64,000 nt of DNA from the NCBI RefSeq assembly GCF_051603425.1, contig NZ_CP194411.1, forward strand, positions 1,426,001-1,490,000. The letters run 5' to 3'. The position numbers and the translations under genes are program-made. The stretch's first letter is position 1. Each line of letters starts with the position of its first letter. The stretch comes from Selenomonas sputigena_A. GTDB taxonomy: Bacteria; Bacillota; Negativicutes; Selenomonadales; Selenomonadaceae. The notes beneath the pieces were generated by a model. That model was not told where the DNA came from, did no database searches, and was given only the letters and a program-made list of their open reading frames with translations. Shown here piece after piece: positions 50,117 through 59,299 of this stretch.

Positions 50117-51511
50117 ATGAATGGGACGCAAATGAACAGAGGGTTGAAGAACAGGCATTTGCAGATGATTTCCCTTGGCGGCATCATCGGCAGCGGCTAC
50201 TTCCTCGGTACCGGATATGTGCTGGAAAAAGCGGGGCCTGCGGCGATATTGGCGTATCTCCTCGGGGGACTCATCGTGCTCTGCGTCATGCTCTGCCTTG
50301 CGGAGCTGGCGGTCGCGAAGCCTGTTTCGGGCTCGTTCGTCACGTATGCCCGCGATAATATATCTTCGACCTGGGCCTGCGGCGTAGGCTGGGCTTATTG
50401 GCTGAACTGGATGGCCTATGTGCCGTCCGAGATGATAGCGGCCGGCATCATCATGAACAATTTTGTGCCGGAAGTCAGCCAGCTTTGGTGGGCGGTCTTT
50501 TTTGGCCTTGTCGTCACCGTGATCAACCTCTTTCATGTCGATAAGTTCGGCGAAAGCGAATTCTGGCTTTCCCTCGTGAAGATCTTCGCCTTGATTGCGT
50601 TCAGTGTCGTGGCTCTTCTGATCTGCTTAGGGCTTTTTGGCGGCGAAGGCTTCATCGGCACGCGCATCCTGCTGGGAAGCGGCGGCTTTACGCCGAACGG
50701 CTGGTGGGCCATCGTGCTGACGATGGTCATCATCCTCGTGAATTTCCAGGGAACGGAGATCATCGGCCTTGCAGCGGGTGAATGCAAGGAGCCGGAGAAG
50801 AGCATTCCCATCGCTGTGCGCAATGTGACATGGCGCATCATCGCGCTTTACATCGTCCCGATATCCCTGCTGATTTCCATTCTGCCGTGGGAAGAGGCGA
50901 GCCTTGCTGAAAGCGTTTTTGCGGCGGCTCTTGCCGCGCATGGCCTGGGATCTTTGGCCTCGGTGCTCGCCTTCGTCGTCCTGACGGCGGCCGTTTCATG
51001 CTCGAACTCGGGGCTGTATTCGAGCGCCCGCGCTCTCTACGCGCTTGCCCGCATGGACATGGCGCCGGCCTTCCTCGGGCAGCTGAACGGCAAGGGCGTG
51101 CCGCGCAATTCGATCCTCGTCTCGGTCTGCGCCTGTTGGCTCGTCATCCTGCTCTATACCTTCAATCCCGATTCGGAAGCCTATACATATCTGCTGGCTG
51201 TCTCGGGCTTTACCGGGGCGCTCGCCTGGATCTCGATTTGCTGGAGCCAGTACCGCTTCCGCTGCCGTTTGATCGCCGAGGGGCTGGAGCATACGCTGCG
51301 CTACAAGACGCCGTTTTTCCCTTATGTGACGCTTTTCGGCATCTGGGTGCAGGTCATCTGCCTCGTCGTCATCGCTTTTACGGCCGATCTGCGGCAGGCG
51401 TTTTATGCGGGCGTGCCGATGCTCGTGCTGCCGATGCTTTGGCATCGCCTGCGCCGGCGCCGCCGCGCCCGGGTGGCTCGGCAGGAAACGGATGCGGTGC
51501 CGGGACAATGA
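50117..51511 (+). CDS. amino-acid permease (APC family)
   Basis: An inner-membrane transporter of about 464 residues with roughly twelve spans. The APC signature opens LKNRHLQMISLGGIIGSGYFLG and is followed by LCLAELAVAKPVSGSFVTYA; GTEIIGLAAGECKEPEKSIP is another family block. These are closest to the AAT subfamily (LysP/AroP/GabP type). Substrate cannot be set. The ATG at 50117 is likely but its ribosome site is weak and AAGGAAAGG lies 15 bases back. A GC-rich basic tail (RRRRRAR) follows the last span. Confidence 0.87.
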   Translation: MNGTQMNRGLKNRHLQMISLGGIIGSGYFLGTGYVLEKAGPAAILAYLLGGLIVLCVMLCLAELAVAKPVSGSFVTYARDNISSTWACGVGWAYWLNWMAYVPSEMIAAGIIMNNFVPEVSQLWWAVFFGLVVTVINLFHVDKFGESEFWLSLVKIFALIAFSVVALLICLGLFGGEGFIGTRILLGSGGFTPNGWWAIVLTMVIILVNFQGTEIIGLAAGECKEPEKSIPIAVRNVTWRIIALYIVPISLLISILPWEEASLAESVFAAALAAHGLGSLASVLAFVVLTAAVSCSNSGLYSSARALYALARMDMAPAFLGQLNGKGVPRNSILVSVCACWLVILLYTFNPDSEAYTYLLAVSGFTGALAWISICWSQYRFRCRLIAEGLEHTLRYKTPFFPYVTLFGIWVQVICLVVIAFTADLRQAFYAGVPMLVLPMLWHRLRRRRRARVARQETDAVPGQ

Positions 51512-51525
51512 AATAAGCAATAACC

Positions 51526-51551
51526 AAGCCTTCCTTGCGGAAGGCTTTTTT
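51526..51551 (+). terminator. terminator after the permease gene
   Basis: AAGCCTTCC-TTGC-GGAAGGCTTTTTT, a textbook intrinsic terminator 15 bases after the stop. Confidence 0.85.
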
Positions 51552-51588
51552 GCGTCCCGTTTCCAGTCGGGGAGTGCTGGGGGACGGC

Positions 51589-52245
51589 TCAGTCGTCCTT
51601 TTCCGGCGGGATCGTCAGATTGTCGCGCAAGGCGCTGACTTCCTCAGCGGTGAAGAGCCCGGAGGGAGATTCGCGGATCATCGTGTCCTCGAGGATGCGG
51701 CTTTGCTCCTTCGGTTTGCCGGTCAGAAGGCCGGCCGGGTCGGCGGCGTTTTTTGTGCGCGAGATCGCTTGCTGCTGCGCTTCGGCGTAGGCCAGCGTCT
51801 TTTGGCGGATCGAGGAGACGAGGTCGTAGTTCGCGTTCGTGAGAGCGAGCGGCGGAACCAGCGCGTCGACGGCGTCGCGCGTGCGCTTTGCATCCTCGGT
51901 GAGTTGGGTGAGGCGTACATAGACCGTCTGGATGTCGATGTCGCCTTCTTTGAAGCTCTCGAGGATGTTGTGGTACTGCTGCCAGTTGTAATCGAGCTGG
52001 CCGATGTTTTTCTTGTGCTTCTCGTACCAAGAGCTGAAAATTTCCTGCTGCTGATGGATTTCGGCTTTTTCTTCCGCTGTCATCGCGGGCTCGGGCGGCG
52101 GCGGAAAGCTCCAGAAAGCTGCGCCGCCTGCCAGGAGCAGCGTCAGGGAAAAAAGCGCCCAGATCTTGCGGTTGGGAATCCAGCGATAGAGCAGCAGCAA
52201 GACGAGGAGGACGAGTGCGACCAACAAATATTTCATGGCAAGCAT
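51589..52245 (-). CDS. hypothetical protein with N-terminal membrane segments
   Basis: I do not recognise this 218-residue protein. Two hydrophobic segments (LLVALVLLVLLLLYRWI and IWALFSLTLLLAGGAAFW) are followed by a helical, charged soluble part (about 55-218) that should face one side of the membrane. AAAGGAAG seven bases before the ATG sets the start. It is convergent with the permease gene and divergent from the following glycosyltransferase-methyltransferase gene. Confidence 0.6.
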   Translation of the reverse strand: MLAMKYLLVALVLLVLLLLYRWIPNRKIWALFSLTLLLAGGAAFWSFPPPPEPAMTAEEKAEIHQQQEIFSSWYEKHKKNIGQLDYNWQQYHNILESFKEGDIDIQTVYVRLTQLTEDAKRTRDAVDALVPPLALTNANYDLVSSIRQKTLAYAEAQQQAISRTKNAADPAGLLTGKPKEQSRILEDTMIRESPSGLFTAEEVSALRDNLTIPPEKDD

Positions 52246-52329
52246 AAGGAATCTTCCTTTCCAGAGGCGGAATGGGGCGAATAGCCGGGGACATCATGCG
52301 ATTTCCTCCATTGTATCATGAGAAGCCAC

Positions 52330-52358
52330 TTGCGTGAAGCGTCCAAAGTCGTTATACT
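52330..52358 (+). promoter_or_regulatory. promoter of the glycosyltransferase-methyltransferase gene
   Basis: TTGCGT and TATACT with a 17-base spacer, 53 bases before the ATG. Confidence 0.5.
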
Positions 52359-52411
52359 GAAAGATGGTGTGGAAAGATGAGAACTGTTCGCACGGGGAGG
52401 GCTGGAAATAT

Positions 52412-53764
52412 ATGCTGACGATCGTTGTGCCGCTGACGGGCGGGCTGGAAGAGGCAAGGAAATGCGTTGATTACCTGCGCCTGCACTATGCAGGCGCAGC
52501 CTTTGAACGCGTTGTTGCCTATGGCGGCAAAGAGCGAGAAGCCGAACACCTTTTGCGGCTGCAGCCTGATATCCAGTTGCACGCCGGCAAGGAAAAGCCC
52601 TTGGGGGCGCTTTTGAACGAAGCCGTGCAGCAGACGCGGGGAGAGCAGGTGCTCTTTGTTTCTCCGAATTATATCCTTTTGGCGCCGGCGCTGCAAAATA
52701 TGATGCAGGTGCTGGAAAAAAACGAAGGGGCGGCAATGGCTTTGCCGGTCTTTTCCCCCAATATGGCAGGAATCTTCTCCACTCAGGTGTTTGAGGGAGA
52801 ATTGCCTTACAATGATGAGGCGAGTTTTGGGCATTTCGTGACTGACCTCGCGAGGCGGGAAACGAAAATCGCGAGCGCTTTGCTGGTGCGGGACTGCTGT
52901 GCCCTTATGAAGCGGGAAGCATTTATTTCCTTGGGAGGCTTTTCTTCCAATTATCAAACGGAAATGCTTCTTATGGCCGATCTCAGTGTGCGCACATGGG
53001 TAATGGGGCTTTCGTGCCTTGTAGCATGCGGTGCGTATGTACATATCAATCCGTATGCATACCCGAATGCTTACGGGGAGGACTGTGAAAGACTTTTCCG
53101 TGAGCACGGCCTGCGGCTGGAATATTCCTTCAGTGTACGCAGGGATCTTCTTGATATGATGGATTTCAAGAAACCGGAGCTTCATGTGCTTGAGGTTGGC
53201 TGTGCCTGCGGTGCTACGCTTCTCGCCGTACGCGATGCGAATCCTTCGGCAGCCCTTTTCGGCATCGAGTTTGATGAAGCTCCGGCAAGGATCGCATCCC
53301 GTTTTGCAAAGGTTGAGGCATTGGATGTGGAAACGCTGAAAAAGCCGGAGTGGCATGAAATGTTTGACTATATCATCTTGGGCGATGTAATCGAGCATTT
53401 GCGCGAACCGTGGCAGGCGATGAAGAACCTGGCCGCTTTTTTGAAGCCGGGAGGCGCTGTCGTTGTCAGTGTACCGAACGTCATGCATTGCTCCGTATTC
53501 CGCATGATGCTGCAGGGGCGTTGGACGTATGCGGATGCGGGCATTCTCGACCGCACGCATCTGCGGTTTTTTACGCTGTCCGAGATTGCCGCGCTGCTGC
53601 GTGAAGCCGCGCTTGAGCCGGAAATCATTCGGGCGGCAAGGGTTGCGGAAAGTGAAGAGGAGGCGCTTTTGATCGAACATCTGACCGCGCTTCTGCCGCA
53701 GCATATCGATCCGACGGAACTGCATGCCTATCAATGGAAGATTCTGGCGCGCAAAAAGGGATAG
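52412..53764 (+). CDS. fusion of a GT2-like glycosyltransferase domain and a class I methyltransferase
   Basis: Two parts in one chain of 450 residues. The first 230 resemble a family 2 glycosyltransferase (start MLTIVVPLTGGLEEAR, later GEQVLFVSPNYILLAPAL), but the usual DxD metal motif is not visible. The second half is a SAM-dependent methyltransferase: motif I VLEVGCACGATLL (near 259-271), GIEFDEAPARIA, and YIILGDVIEHLREPW, as in Methyltransf_23 enzymes acting on sugars or quinones. The start follows GGGGAGGG. Such fusions occur in surface-glycan or protein-glycosylation loci; no other glycan gene is adjacent. Confidence 0.75.
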   Translation: MLTIVVPLTGGLEEARKCVDYLRLHYAGAAFERVVAYGGKEREAEHLLRLQPDIQLHAGKEKPLGALLNEAVQQTRGEQVLFVSPNYILLAPALQNMMQVLEKNEGAAMALPVFSPNMAGIFSTQVFEGELPYNDEASFGHFVTDLARRETKIASALLVRDCCALMKREAFISLGGFSSNYQTEMLLMADLSVRTWVMGLSCLVACGAYVHINPYAYPNAYGEDCERLFREHGLRLEYSFSVRRDLLDMMDFKKPELHVLEVGCACGATLLAVRDANPSAALFGIEFDEAPARIASRFAKVEALDVETLKKPEWHEMFDYIILGDVIEHLREPWQAMKNLAAFLKPGGAVVVSVPNVMHCSVFRMMLQGRWTYADAGILDRTHLRFFTLSEIAALLREAALEPEIIRAARVAESEEEALLIEHLTALLPQHIDPTELHAYQWKILARKKG

Positions 53765-53775
53765 GGAGAGATTGG

Positions 53776-55518
53776 ATGGATAACGGGGCGAGAGAGCCTA
53801 GGAAAGCGCAGGGTGAGAGTATCCGGCGGATCTGCTGGAAGCTCGTACGCGGGTATTGGTTTTCTGAGGAGAAGTGGAAGGCGCGCGGGCTTTTGGCCGT
53901 GGTGATCGGGCTGAATTTTTTTGCCGTCGGCATGCTCGTCATGATCAATGATTGGTACAACGAGTTTTATAACGCGCTGCAGGCCTATGAGTATGAGCTC
54001 TTCTGGCCGCTTGTCGGCAAATTTGCCCTGCTGGCCTTCATTTACATTGCGATTGCCGTCTATGCAATTTATTTGCGCCAGATGCTGCAGATCAAGTGGC
54101 GCACCTGGATGACGGAACGCTATCTCGACCGCTGGCTCCAAGGCCGCTCGTATTACAAGATGCAGATGCTTGCGGGAAGTACGGACAATCCCGACCAGCG
54201 AATATCGGAGGATATCAATCAGTTTGTCAACCTTGTGCTGACACTGACCGTCGGGTTTTTGAAACAGCTGACGACGCTCGCAGCATTTGCCGTGGTTCTC
54301 TGGAATTTATCGGGCGTCCTGACGGTTCCTGTCGGCAGCCATGAATTCCATATCTACGGCTATATGCTGTGGTTTTCCCTCGTCTATTCCGTGCTCGGCA
54401 CGGTCGGCGCGCATTGCGTAGGACGTCGGCTCATTGGTCTGAATTTCGACCAGCAGCGCTTTGAGGCGGATTTTCGTTTCAGCATGATGCGCGTCCGGGA
54501 AAACAGCGAGAGCGTTGCCTTTTACGGCGGCGAAGCGCCCGAGAAGCAGGGCTTCAAGGAACGCTTTGCACGTGTCATCGGCAACTTCTGGGGTCTCATG
54601 CGCCAGACGAAGATCTTAAATTTCTATATCAACGGCTATGCGCAGCTCGCGATCATCGTGCCGCTGATCATGGCGGCGCCGCGCTATTTCGCCGGGGAGA
54701 TGGCTTTGGGCGGCTTGATGCAGACGCTTTCGGCTTTCGGCAAGGTGCAGGACGCACTTTCTTACTTTGTCGAGGCTTACGGCTCCGTCGCCGAACTCGC
54801 GGCGGTGATTCGCCGACTCAGCGGCTTCACGCTGCATATGGACGAGGTCGACGGCGTGAAGAGCGATGTTGTAAAAAAAGTGTCGTCGGAAGGGCTTGTG
54901 CTGGAGCGGCTCTGCGTGGGGCTGCCCGATGGGAGGGAGCTTCTTTCCGGCTGTTCCCTCACGCTTTCTCCTGGGCGATCTCTTCTGATCACAGGCCGGT
55001 CGGGGGCGGGGAAATCGACGCTTCTGCGCGCTTTGGCGGGGCTTTGGCCTTTTGCCGGCGGCTCGGTCGCTCTGCCCGAGGAAGACAAGGTGCTTTTTCT
55101 GCCGCAGAGACCGTATCTGCCGCTTGGCAGCCTGCGCCGCGCCGTCTGCTATCCCTTGACGACAGCGGGGACGGGCATGACGCTTGAGAAGGCTCTTTCG
55201 CTCGTGGGCATGGAGGCGCTTGCCGGCCGCCTTGACGATGTGGAGGATTGGAGTCATATCCTCTCTTTGGGAGAGCAGCAGCGCATCGCGTTTGCACGCA
55301 TCCTTCTCGTCCGCCCGGCTTGGGTTTTTCTCGACGAAGCGACGAGCGCTCTCGATGAGGCGCGTGAAAAGGAGCTTTATGAGCGAATTGCGCATGAGCT
55401 GCCGGAAACGGGGATCGTAAGCGTAGGACATCGCTCGACGCTCTTCGCCCAGCACGAGGAGGAGCTCCATCTCGATGGGGCGGGCGGCTGGGAGCTGCGT
55501 CCGATCGCCGCTCACTAG
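53776..55518 (+). CDS. SbmA/BacA-type ABC transporter with fused ATPase
   Basis: A half-transporter of 580 residues. The N-terminal membrane domain (PF06472 type) has about six spans and the family phrase FFAVGMLVMINDWYNEFYNAL, followed by NPDQRISEDINQF. The ATPase (from about 375) has Walker A ITGRSGAGKST, signature LSLGEQQR and Walker B AWVFLDEATSALDEA. The same architecture is found in YddA and mitochondrial/peroxisomal ABCD-type proteins. It starts 12 bases after the fusion gene and is probably co-transcribed. The substrate (peptide, vitamin or lipid) cannot be read. Confidence 0.85.
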   Translation: MDNGAREPRKAQGESIRRICWKLVRGYWFSEEKWKARGLLAVVIGLNFFAVGMLVMINDWYNEFYNALQAYEYELFWPLVGKFALLAFIYIAIAVYAIYLRQMLQIKWRTWMTERYLDRWLQGRSYYKMQMLAGSTDNPDQRISEDINQFVNLVLTLTVGFLKQLTTLAAFAVVLWNLSGVLTVPVGSHEFHIYGYMLWFSLVYSVLGTVGAHCVGRRLIGLNFDQQRFEADFRFSMMRVRENSESVAFYGGEAPEKQGFKERFARVIGNFWGLMRQTKILNFYINGYAQLAIIVPLIMAAPRYFAGEMALGGLMQTLSAFGKVQDALSYFVEAYGSVAELAAVIRRLSGFTLHMDEVDGVKSDVVKKVSSEGLVLERLCVGLPDGRELLSGCSLTLSPGRSLLITGRSGAGKSTLLRALAGLWPFAGGSVALPEEDKVLFLPQRPYLPLGSLRRAVCYPLTTAGTGMTLEKALSLVGMEALAGRLDDVEDWSHILSLGEQQRIAFARILLVRPAWVFLDEATSALDEAREKELYERIAHELPETGIVSVGHRSTLFAQHEEELHLDGAGGWELRPIAAH

Positions 55519-55605
55519 ATGTGCTCGGCCACGGTCCTTGCAGACACGGCGGGCCGTGAAAATCAATGTTCTTGATGTACCAAAAAGAAAGCGGGTAAAA
55601 TATTC

Positions 55606-56181
55606 ATGAATCGCAGGAATTTCCTTCAAAATGCCGTTTTTTTCACGGCCGGGGCATGTCTGGCGCCGGGACTTCTTGTGCCGCAGGAGGCAAAGGCCGC
55701 CACGGTGGGGGGCGTGCATATCACGGAGACGAATCTGAAGTTTCTGGAACTGGAGCGGCGCACCTTCACCGACCGCATCATTCTGCACCATATCGGCGAC
55801 ACGGACAAGGAGGTTTCGGCGGCGACGATCCACCAGTGGCATTTGCAGAACGGCTGGTCCGGCATAGGGTATCATTTTGTCGTCCATAAGAGCGGCATGA
55901 TTGAGCGCGGGCGTCCTCTCGACGCCGTGGGGGCGCATTGCTGGCACAACAACGCGACCTCCATCGGTATCAATGTCGTGGGCAATTTCGAGGTGGCTGA
56001 ACCGACGACGGCGCAGCTCGATGCGACGGCGCGCCTCATCGCTGAACTCTCGCATCGCTACTCCCTGAAGCCGGCTTCCGGCGTTGTTTTTGGGCACCGT
56101 GACTTCAACTCCACGCTCTGCCCCGGCAAGAACCTTTACGGCCGGTTGGCGGGACTGCGCAGCAGCGCCGCAAGACTGTAG
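55606..56181 (+). CDS. Tat-exported N-acetylmuramoyl-L-alanine amidase (PGRP/Amidase_2)
   Basis: Peptidoglycan amidase. The N-terminus MNRRNFLQNAVFF followed by a hydrophobic stretch and EAKA-A is a twin-arginine signal peptide (RRxFL), so the folded enzyme is exported by Tat. The amidase domain has ligand-type residues in ILHHIGD (His), WSGIGYHFVVHKSG, and GHRDFNSTLCPG (His and Cys), the zinc site of T7-lysozyme/PGRP amidases. 191 residues. The ribosome site is weak. Confidence 0.88.
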   Translation: MNRRNFLQNAVFFTAGACLAPGLLVPQEAKAATVGGVHITETNLKFLELERRTFTDRIILHHIGDTDKEVSAATIHQWHLQNGWSGIGYHFVVHKSGMIERGRPLDAVGAHCWHNNATSIGINVVGNFEVAEPTTAQLDATARLIAELSHRYSLKPASGVVFGHRDFNSTLCPGKNLYGRLAGLRSSAARL

Positions 56182-56191
56182 GAGGCGAGGC

Positions 56192-56542
56192 ATGGGCGAG
56201 TCGTATCATTACAAGCCGCGTCGGAAACGCAGTTCGGACATTTTCGAGGATTTGCCCGAGGGGGCGGAAAAATATATAAGGAAGCCCGAAGGAAAGCCGA
56301 AAGGGAATAAAAAACGGGATTACAATACGAAGCGCAACCTTCTCCTCGTTGCCTTGGGCTTGGGCTACGCAATTTATGAACGGGATATCCCTCTCTTTAT
56401 AGCGGCTGTCGCCGTGCTGCTCTTCTTCCTGCAGCCCGCGGCCGATAAATATCTTGGCCGCTTCGGCGGCATTGTATCGGGTTTCCTGCGCGGTGTAGGC
56501 GCTGCACTTTTTTTGGGCGCTATTGCACTGCTTTTCTTTTGA
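56192..56542 (+). CDS. small membrane protein, function unknown
   Basis: A 116-residue protein: a basic, hydrophilic N-terminal half (for example YHYKPRRKRSSDIFEDLPEG) and three hydrophobic segments in the second half, ending LFLGAIALLFF. No family recognised. AGGAGGCG precedes the ATG, which is ten bases after the amidase stop, so the two are probably one transcript. The 251 bases that follow, up to glgC, hold no gene and no clear promoter that I can support, though the part around 56560-56680 is AT-rich and presumably carries the glycogen promoter. Confidence 0.65.
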   Translation: MGESYHYKPRRKRSSDIFEDLPEGAEKYIRKPEGKPKGNKKRDYNTKRNLLLVALGLGYAIYERDIPLFIAAVAVLLFFLQPAADKYLGRFGGIVSGFLRGVGAALFLGAIALLFF

Positions 56543-56793
56543 TGGGGGCAGTTGCCAGGGGAAGTTTGGTTTTTTATGGAAAAACGTCTGAAAAATCAAG
56601 AAAAAACATTTTCCCATGACTGTATTGGCAGGAAATCCATGTATTTTGTGGAATAGTAACAAAAATAGAAATATGCAGGGGATCAAACATTCCGCGTTCA
56701 CTTTTCCAGCTTGAGACGCAGGAACAGCATGGTGGTTGGCAAGGTTGAAGGTACGGGCGTGTCGGGATGTCATGCCCCTCAGGAGGGATTTTT

Positions 56794-57948
56794 ATGAGAA
56801 AAACAGAATACTTGGCCATGATTTTGGCCGGAGGGCAGGGGAGCCGTCTTGGAGCTCTGACAAAGAAGATTGCAAAGCCGGCAGTGCCGTTCGGCGGCAA
56901 GTACCGCATCATCGATTTTCCGTTGAGCAACTGTGCCAACTCCGGCATCGACAAGGTCGGCGTCCTCACGCAGTACCGTCCGCTTGAACTGCACAACTAT
57001 CTTGGCACGGGCAGTGCGTGGGATCTCGATAAGAAGGACGGCGGCGTGTTCATTCTGCCCCCTTATGCACGCGAAAAGGGTGCGGATTGGTATCAGGGTA
57101 CGGCGGACGCGATCTACCAGAACCTGAACTTCATCGACAGCATGGATCCCGACTATGTGCTGATTCTCTCGGGCGACCACATCTATACGATGGACTACTC
57201 GTGGATGCTCGAGGCGCATAAGGGCCATAAGGCCGAGGCGACGATCGGCGTTATCGAAGTGCCGTGGGACGAGGCCTCGCGCTTCGGCATCATGAATGCC
57301 GACAAGGACGGACGCATCATCGAGTTTGAGGAAAAGCCGTCCGAGCCGAAATCGAATCTCGCTTCCATGGGCATCTATATCTTCAATCGCAAATTCCTGC
57401 AGCAGTATCTTGAGGAGGATGCGAAGGACGCCATGTCGAGCCACGACTTCGGCAAGAATATCATTCCGCAGATGCTTGAGGACAAGGCGCGCCTCTTCAC
57501 CTACGCCTTCGACGGCTACTGGAAGGATGTCGGCACGATCGAGAGCCTTTGGCAGGCCAATATGGATCTCCTGCAGGATGAGCCTCCGTTCGCGCTTGAC
57601 GGCAACTGGCGCATCTATTCGTCGAATCCGTCTCTGCCGCCGCACTATGTAGGCAGGGAAGCTCTTGTCGGACGCTCGATGATCAGCGAGGGTTCGATGG
57701 TCTTCGGCGAGGTGCATAATTCTGTGATATTCCAGGGCGTGCGCGTCGGCAAGGGCGCCCGGATCACGAACTCCGTCATCATGCCGTTTGCGAAAATCGA
57801 GGAAGGCGCTGTTGTCGATCATGCGATCCTTGCACAGGGATCGACGGTTGCGGCAGGCGCAAAGGTTGAAGGCGAGGAACATGCAATCGCTGTCATTCCC
57901 GAAGGGGAGACCGTTACGGCGGAGGCCGGCAGCAAGCAGGCCGGCTGA
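56794..57948 (+). CDS. glgC: glucose-1-phosphate adenylyltransferase GlgC
   Basis: Makes ADP-glucose, the committed step of glycogen synthesis. The nucleotide-binding start reads AMILAGGQGSRLGALTKKIAKPAV, and the catalytic acid is in LSGDHIYTMDYSWML. The glucose-1-phosphate site is GIMNADKDGRIIEFEEKPSEP. The C-terminal beta-helix is present. 384 residues. AGGAGGG precedes the ATG. In Firmicutes this subunit pairs with GlgD, encoded next. Confidence 0.95.
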   Translation: MRKTEYLAMILAGGQGSRLGALTKKIAKPAVPFGGKYRIIDFPLSNCANSGIDKVGVLTQYRPLELHNYLGTGSAWDLDKKDGGVFILPPYAREKGADWYQGTADAIYQNLNFIDSMDPDYVLILSGDHIYTMDYSWMLEAHKGHKAEATIGVIEVPWDEASRFGIMNADKDGRIIEFEEKPSEPKSNLASMGIYIFNRKFLQQYLEEDAKDAMSSHDFGKNIIPQMLEDKARLFTYAFDGYWKDVGTIESLWQANMDLLQDEPPFALDGNWRIYSSNPSLPPHYVGREALVGRSMISEGSMVFGEVHNSVIFQGVRVGKGARITNSVIMPFAKIEEGAVVDHAILAQGSTVAAGAKVEGEEHAIAVIPEGETVTAEAGSKQAG

Positions 57949-57990
57949 GCTCCACTTTATCAGATATTTTTAGGAACGGAGTGAGATATT

Positions 57991-59097
57991 GTGAATACGG
58001 TCATGGGACTTATCAACCTGCAGGCGGATGGGCACAGGATCAAGGAATTGACTGAGAACCGCCCCATTGGCTCCATACCGTTTGCGGGACGCTATCGCGT
58101 CATCGACTTCGTACTTTCGAGCATGGTCAATTCCGGCATCAGCCATGTCGGGATCGTGCTGCCTGCGGAGTCGCGCTCTGTCATGGATCATCTGCGCTCG
58201 GGCAAGGACTGGGATCTGGCGAGACGCCATGAGGGTCTCTTCTACCTGCCGCCGGCGCGCGATGACAAGGACACGCGCCTCGGGGACCTCAAGACGTTCT
58301 ACCATAATATCGATTTTGTGGAGCATAGTGCGCAGAAGTATGTACTGCTGACAAGCGCGAGCTATATCTACAATATGGATTTTTCGCATGTGCTGCGGTT
58401 CCATCAGAATACGAATGCCGACATCACGATGGTTTACAATATTGCTGCGGAAGAGGAGCCGGATGAAGGCATCGTCATAGAGACAGCCGAGAATGGGCTC
58501 ATCGAGGATATTTCCCTGAAACCCGTGATTTACCAAGGATCGAAGGTGTCGAACGGTGCGCTCCTGATGGAAAAGCGCGTCTTCGTCGACATGGTTCGCT
58601 CCACGTATGAGCACGGCGGTACGGATCTCGTCCTGGACGGCATCATCCGCCGCGCCGACCGCTATACGATGTACGGCTGTATGCATGAAGGATATACGGC
58701 CTGTGTTTCCTCCACGGCCTCGTTCTACAAGGCCAATATGGAAGCTTTGGAGCCGACGAATTGGGAAGCCCTTTTTATGCAGAACAATTTCATCTTCACG
58801 AAGTCGAAGGACGGCGTTCCCGTGCAGTACAAGGAGTCGTCCCGGGTTCAGAACTCGCTTGTGGCGAATGGCTGCGTGATCTACGGCGAGGTGGAGAACA
58901 GCATTATCTTCCGCGATGTGACCGTGGGCAAGGGCGTGAAGATTCGCAACTCCATCGTGATGGAGAAATGCGAGCTGGAAGACAATGCGTTGGTGGAGAA
59001 CGTGATCTGCGACAAGAATGTCGTGATCACGAAGGGGCGGTGGCTCAAGGGAGCGCCGAACTATCCGCTGATTGTCAATAAGAATGTTGTGGTTTGA
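57991..59097 (+). CDS. glgD: ADP-glucose pyrophosphorylase regulatory subunit GlgD
   Basis: Non-catalytic partner of GlgC. It has the same fold and length range (368 residues) but the nucleotide-binding GGxGxRL motif is absent (start MGLINLQADGHRIKEL) and the catalytic segment is TSASYIYNMD instead of SGDHIYTMD. These losses are normal for GlgD, which tunes activity in Firmicutes GlgCD heterotetramers. The GTG start has GGAGTGAGA upstream. Confidence 0.93.
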   Translation: MNTVMGLINLQADGHRIKELTENRPIGSIPFAGRYRVIDFVLSSMVNSGISHVGIVLPAESRSVMDHLRSGKDWDLARRHEGLFYLPPARDDKDTRLGDLKTFYHNIDFVEHSAQKYVLLTSASYIYNMDFSHVLRFHQNTNADITMVYNIAAEEEPDEGIVIETAENGLIEDISLKPVIYQGSKVSNGALLMEKRVFVDMVRSTYEHGGTDLVLDGIIRRADRYTMYGCMHEGYTACVSSTASFYKANMEALEPTNWEALFMQNNFIFTKSKDGVPVQYKESSRVQNSLVANGCVIYGEVENSIIFRDVTVGKGVKIRNSIVMEKCELEDNALVENVICDKNVVITKGRWLKGAPNYPLIVNKNVVV

Positions 59098-59103
59098 GCA
59101 GCG

Positions 59104-59132
59104 GGAGGCCGCCTTTTCAGGCGGCGTCCTCC
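59104..59132 (+). other. hairpin between glgD and glgP
   Basis: GGAGGCCGCC pairs with GGCGG and CCTCC (three-base bulge) just after the glgD stop. No T-tract follows, so it is more likely a stability or processing element within the glycogen transcript. The other 165 bases before glgP contain nothing I recognise. Confidence 0.4.
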
Positions 59133-59299
59133 AAGGGCCGCTCCGGATCCTGTCCGCCGGGTTGAATGCGGGCCGTGCATCCTGGGGTGGCCTTTCCGTC
59201 CAAGGTGATAGGGAAAAAATGGTACCGGGCCGTTGCCTGTTCGACGGTTCAAAGGCGTGTAGATTGGGCTGCACAGAGTAAGTTAGGAGGACTGATCTC

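Noticed and set aside
57991..59097. GlgD as a broken GlgC paralogue
   Set aside because: Loss of the catalytic motifs is the normal state of GlgD in Firmicutes, where it acts as the regulatory subunit; it is not a pseudogene.
59215..59250. TGGTACCGGG string upstream of glgP, recalling a T-box core
   Set aside because: No specifier stem, no antiterminator/terminator pair and no aminoacyl-tRNA-related gene follow; the resemblance is a few bases.
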